In this document: one piece after another, positions 61,600-64,000 of the stretch | Numbering within the stretch: the first letter of the stretch is position 1 | Layout: each line of letters opens with the position of its first letter | NCBI GenBank assembly: GCA_024741835.1 | Contig: JAENRP010000040.1 | Coordinates: 134,878 to 198,877 of the forward strand | DNA length: 64,000 nt | Direction: 5' to 3' | DNA from: Diplocarpon mali | Taxonomy: Eukaryota > Ascomycota > Leotiomycetes > Helotiales > Drepanopezizaceae | Made by a program: the position numbers and the translations under genes | Notes under the pieces: generated by a model | Seen by the model: the letters and a program-made list of their open reading frames with translations, nothing else | Database searches by the model: none | What the model was told of the DNA's origin: nothing

Positions 61600-62900
61600 A
61601 ATATAAAGAGAGTTAGTACTTATGACCTCTAATCTTATACCACTTAAGAGAAGTAAAAGGTTAACCGCACCTCTACTACTAGGCCTTACTGCCACTAGTT
61701 CTACAGGCCTTACTGCCATTAGTTCTACCAGTTCTATAGGCCTTACTACCAACCCTAGTCCTAGAGATATTCCCCCTCCTAAGCCTACTTAAGAAGAAAC
61801 CTCTCCTAATACTAATTTCACTCCTAGTCCTAGATTGCAAGTAGATTCTTAAAATACTCCCCTTTTATTAATTAAAGTTAAAGAAGAACTGACGTCTACC
61901 CTTACTATATCGGCCCCTCTCTTCTTAGCTACTTAATAGGCCGAAATCGCAAACCTTATTAGCGCTACTATAGCTGCTGCTTTTTAAAATAATACTACTG
62001 CCCCTTCTTCCTTAAGTGCTAGCCCTTAGAATACTCAGTCCCTTACCGCCGACTTGCTGCCTCCCTTAGACTATTACCTCTTGATCATCCGACCTTTAGT
62101 CTTAGCCGTCGACCCTTATTAAATTAAATACCCTTAAACCTATTTTAGCAACTATTAAGGCAAAATCATTTATAATACTTAGAAGATAGCTATAAAGGTG
62201 TTTATTTAAAAGTACTTAAGTAACTTCACTTTAAGAGAGGACTAGATTACTACCTACTTTAAGTATATAATAGGTAAAGCTTAAAACTTGATCTTATAAT
62301 ATATAGATCCTATCTTTACTAGTAAGTTTATATACGCTACTAATATCCTTAAGGTCTTAAATCAAAGGTTCTTTAACTATAATTATATTTAATCTGCTAA
62401 GCTTAAATATAGTAAGCTAACTATAGGTTTAATATCCTATAATAAGTTCTGATCTAAGTTCGTTATCCTTATAATAGCTAGTAAGATCGATCAGTCTTAC
62501 TAATTTGATAATATTTGTAAAAAGGTCTCCTTAGCTTTAAAGAACGACCTTTAAGTAAAGAAGTATAAAATAAATAATAATTATACTACTTTAAATAAGT
62601 TCTTAGCTATTGCGGACCGTAAGGCCTATAATATTAAATAAGAAGAAGCCTATAATGTTTAATAAGTCGCTCCTACTATCGCATTCTCCCTTTTAAAGGA
62701 CCGCGTCCTTAGTATACTAAAAAGGGAGTTATAGAGACCTATAGCTATAGCTACTTCCTTAGCTCCCTATACTTGTTCCCCTTCGCCAGCGGCCTATTAA
62801 GAAAGGTCTACTAGCTTAAAGCTGTCGTCCGGTCTCTATTATAACTACAGAGCCCTTAGTCACTATATAACGGACTGCCTTAAGCTAAAGAAGTAGGGTA
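61600..62900 (+). pseudogene. Element C gag remnant with zinc knuckle
   Basis: Ser/Thr/Pro-rich N-terminal part (repeated GLTATSSTGL-like units near 61695-61745), then charged helical segments. A zinc knuckle spans 62837-62878. Its spacing is perfect for CX2CX4HX4C, but the first two Cys are Tyr (TAT and TAC, each one G-to-A change from Cys), while His and the last Cys are intact. Confidence 0.7.
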
Positions 62901-62989
62901 GGTTTATAATAGCTAAAGTTGAGATAGAAAACGACCTACTATTAGGAAACTGCTAAGCTATAGTAAAGACTCTTACTATAATATAAGTT

Positions 62990-64000
62990 ATAATTTATAA
63001 AAAGACTTGGATTTTGATTCTCGCCTATTAATAGGCGGCTGCCAGTTCTTAGTTCTTATAGAATTAGCTTAAAATGGATTATTTATTAAAATAGTTGCTT
63101 ATATTAATAGTAGAGCTAATATTTTCGGTATTATTAAGACGTCTTTAGTATACTAGCTCTCTTAAAGACTTAGGGTAAAGTTTATTAAACTGCCTAAACC
63201 GATTACCCCTACTAGCTATAATAGCCTTAAGGGAGAAACCATTTAATTCGCTATCTTACTTACCTTTATAATCGATAGGTAACGAATAAACTTCCCTTTC
63301 CTAATCATAAGCTTAAGAGCTACTGACGTTTTAATTAGTAGGAAGTTCTTAAAGTATTATAACTTTAAATAATCCTATAGAAAGGGAAAAAATAGTATCT
63401 CTTAGCCTAAAGATATACCTATTATTCCCTACTTTAATTAACGTATATTAATCGATCTCTTATAGCTAATAAAACCCTTAATGGCCTAGTAAGACGTCGA
63501 TCATTAAGCAGCTATAATAGATGCTAAGGACAAAGACCTAAGAATGGCCTAAGCCCAGCTCTTAGTGCTAGTAAGCAAGAACTCGAATCCTACTCCTAAT
63601 CCCGGCCTATAAGTGAAAATTGCAAACTTGAATCCTACTCCTAGTCCTAGCTTGCGAATGGCCTCTTATAGACTTAAGGATAGCAGTTTCTTTAAAGACT
63701 TAAAAAGAGATCTGAACTATATAAAGAAGGCCTTGCTAAGAGTACTAGACCCCTTGCTCCCTCTTTTAGTAAAGAGAACCGCTCCTTTAAAGACGGCTTA
63801 CTAAATTAGCCTAATCTTAGCCTTAGTAATCGGCGCCCTCTACTACCGCTTTATAACTAAGGTAAGATAAGCTATATAAACTTAAGAACTGGCGCTTAAA
63901 GAGTTCATATTTATAAGCTCTATTTATAATTTAAACTAAGAAATCAATTGCTAAGAATCGGTTAAGCAAGCTGAAATTAGCTCCCTTAGCCTTAGTTCGG
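62990..64000 (+). pseudogene. Element C protease/pol N-terminal remnant
   Basis: AYINSRANIFGIIKT near 63097-63142 aligns with the D-S/T-G-A-x-x-x-F/I active site of retrotransposon aspartic proteases; Asp and Gly are now Asn and Arg, both G-to-A changes. Further segments (LKYYNFK near 63345; a 63-codon open stretch at 63613-63804) continue pol toward the window edge. Confidence 0.6.

Larger units (their letters stand above)
60367..64000 (+). mobile_element. Element C: Ty3/Gypsy-like retrotransposon, RIP-degraded, right-truncated by the window
   Basis: Starts TGTTACGGCC, a common start of fungal Gypsy LTRs, directly where element B is interrupted. The LTR plus leader occupies at least the first kilobase; the LTR's right end cannot be set without its partner. 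It includes a run of about 18 A near 60893-60908. From about 61.6 kb a gag-like frame begins, followed by a zinc knuckle and a protease active-site remnant. Assignment to Gypsy rests on the LTR start and gag-protease style; no RT or integrase is in view to prove it. Confidence 0.65.

Noticed and set aside
1..64000. CRISPR arrays, prophage, bacterial defence genes, rRNA genes
   Set aside because: No regularly spaced repeats, no phage or bacterial-type genes and no rRNA sequence were seen; the gene structure is eukaryotic throughout.

Overview
The window looks like a filamentous ascomycete (Pezizomycotina) chromosome segment. The evidence is short GT..AG introns (about 44-150 nt, several with CTAAC/CTGAC-type branch sites), a fungal Zn2Cys6 regulator, a class V (GH18) chitinase, an AFG1-type ATPase, an ATX1-type copper chaperone gene and LTR retrotransposons that carry the all-transition damage typical of repeat-induced point mutation (RIP). 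I cannot name the species.

Layout. 1-6.5 kb: AT-rich, no supportable gene. 6.56-9.65 kb (minus): a complete multi-exon Zn2Cys6 transcription factor; my splice model joins to about 859 residues. 9.7-19.9 kb: gene-poor, with one small cysteine-free secreted protein (15.2-15.6 kb, minus) and a MITE-like inverted repeat (18.3-18.5 kb). 19.98-21.24 kb (plus): intact single-exon AFG1-like ATPase. 22.2-22.5 kb (minus): broken membrane-protein fragment. 25.9-26.4 kb: a foldback palindrome followed by a tiny Cys-rich ORF. 28.84-30.22 kb (plus): intact six-exon D-2-hydroxyacid dehydrogenase (335 aa). 31.6 kb (minus): tRNA-Ser(UGA)-like gene with a poorly paired acceptor stem. 35.5-35.8 kb (plus): ATX1-like metallochaperone with an in-frame stop just after its CxxC site. 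36-44.2 kb: gene-poor. 44.2-45.66 kb (plus): three-exon secreted chitinase with a CBM18 module inserted inside the GH18 barrel. 45.7-49.0 kb: nothing convincing.

49.04-64.0 kb: a nest of at least three RIP-degraded LTR retrotransposons. Element B (Ty1/Copia type, minus strand) is split by element A (Ty1/Copia type, plus strand, 8,025 bp, two 299-bp LTRs and an exact TTATA target-site duplication). It is split again, at its integrase/pre-integrase end, by element C (Ty3/Gypsy-like, plus strand), which runs off the right edge.

The genes do not form an operon or an obvious metabolic cluster; they are unrelated housekeeping, regulatory and secreted functions scattered through AT-rich, repeat-rich DNA. 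I found no CRISPR array, prophage or bacterial-type system. The observations most worth following up are the interrupted ATX1 gene, the domain-in-domain chitinase, the nested retrotransposon history, the tRNA with a displaced acceptor arm, and a roughly 120-bp patch at the edge of element C that seems to have escaped RIP.
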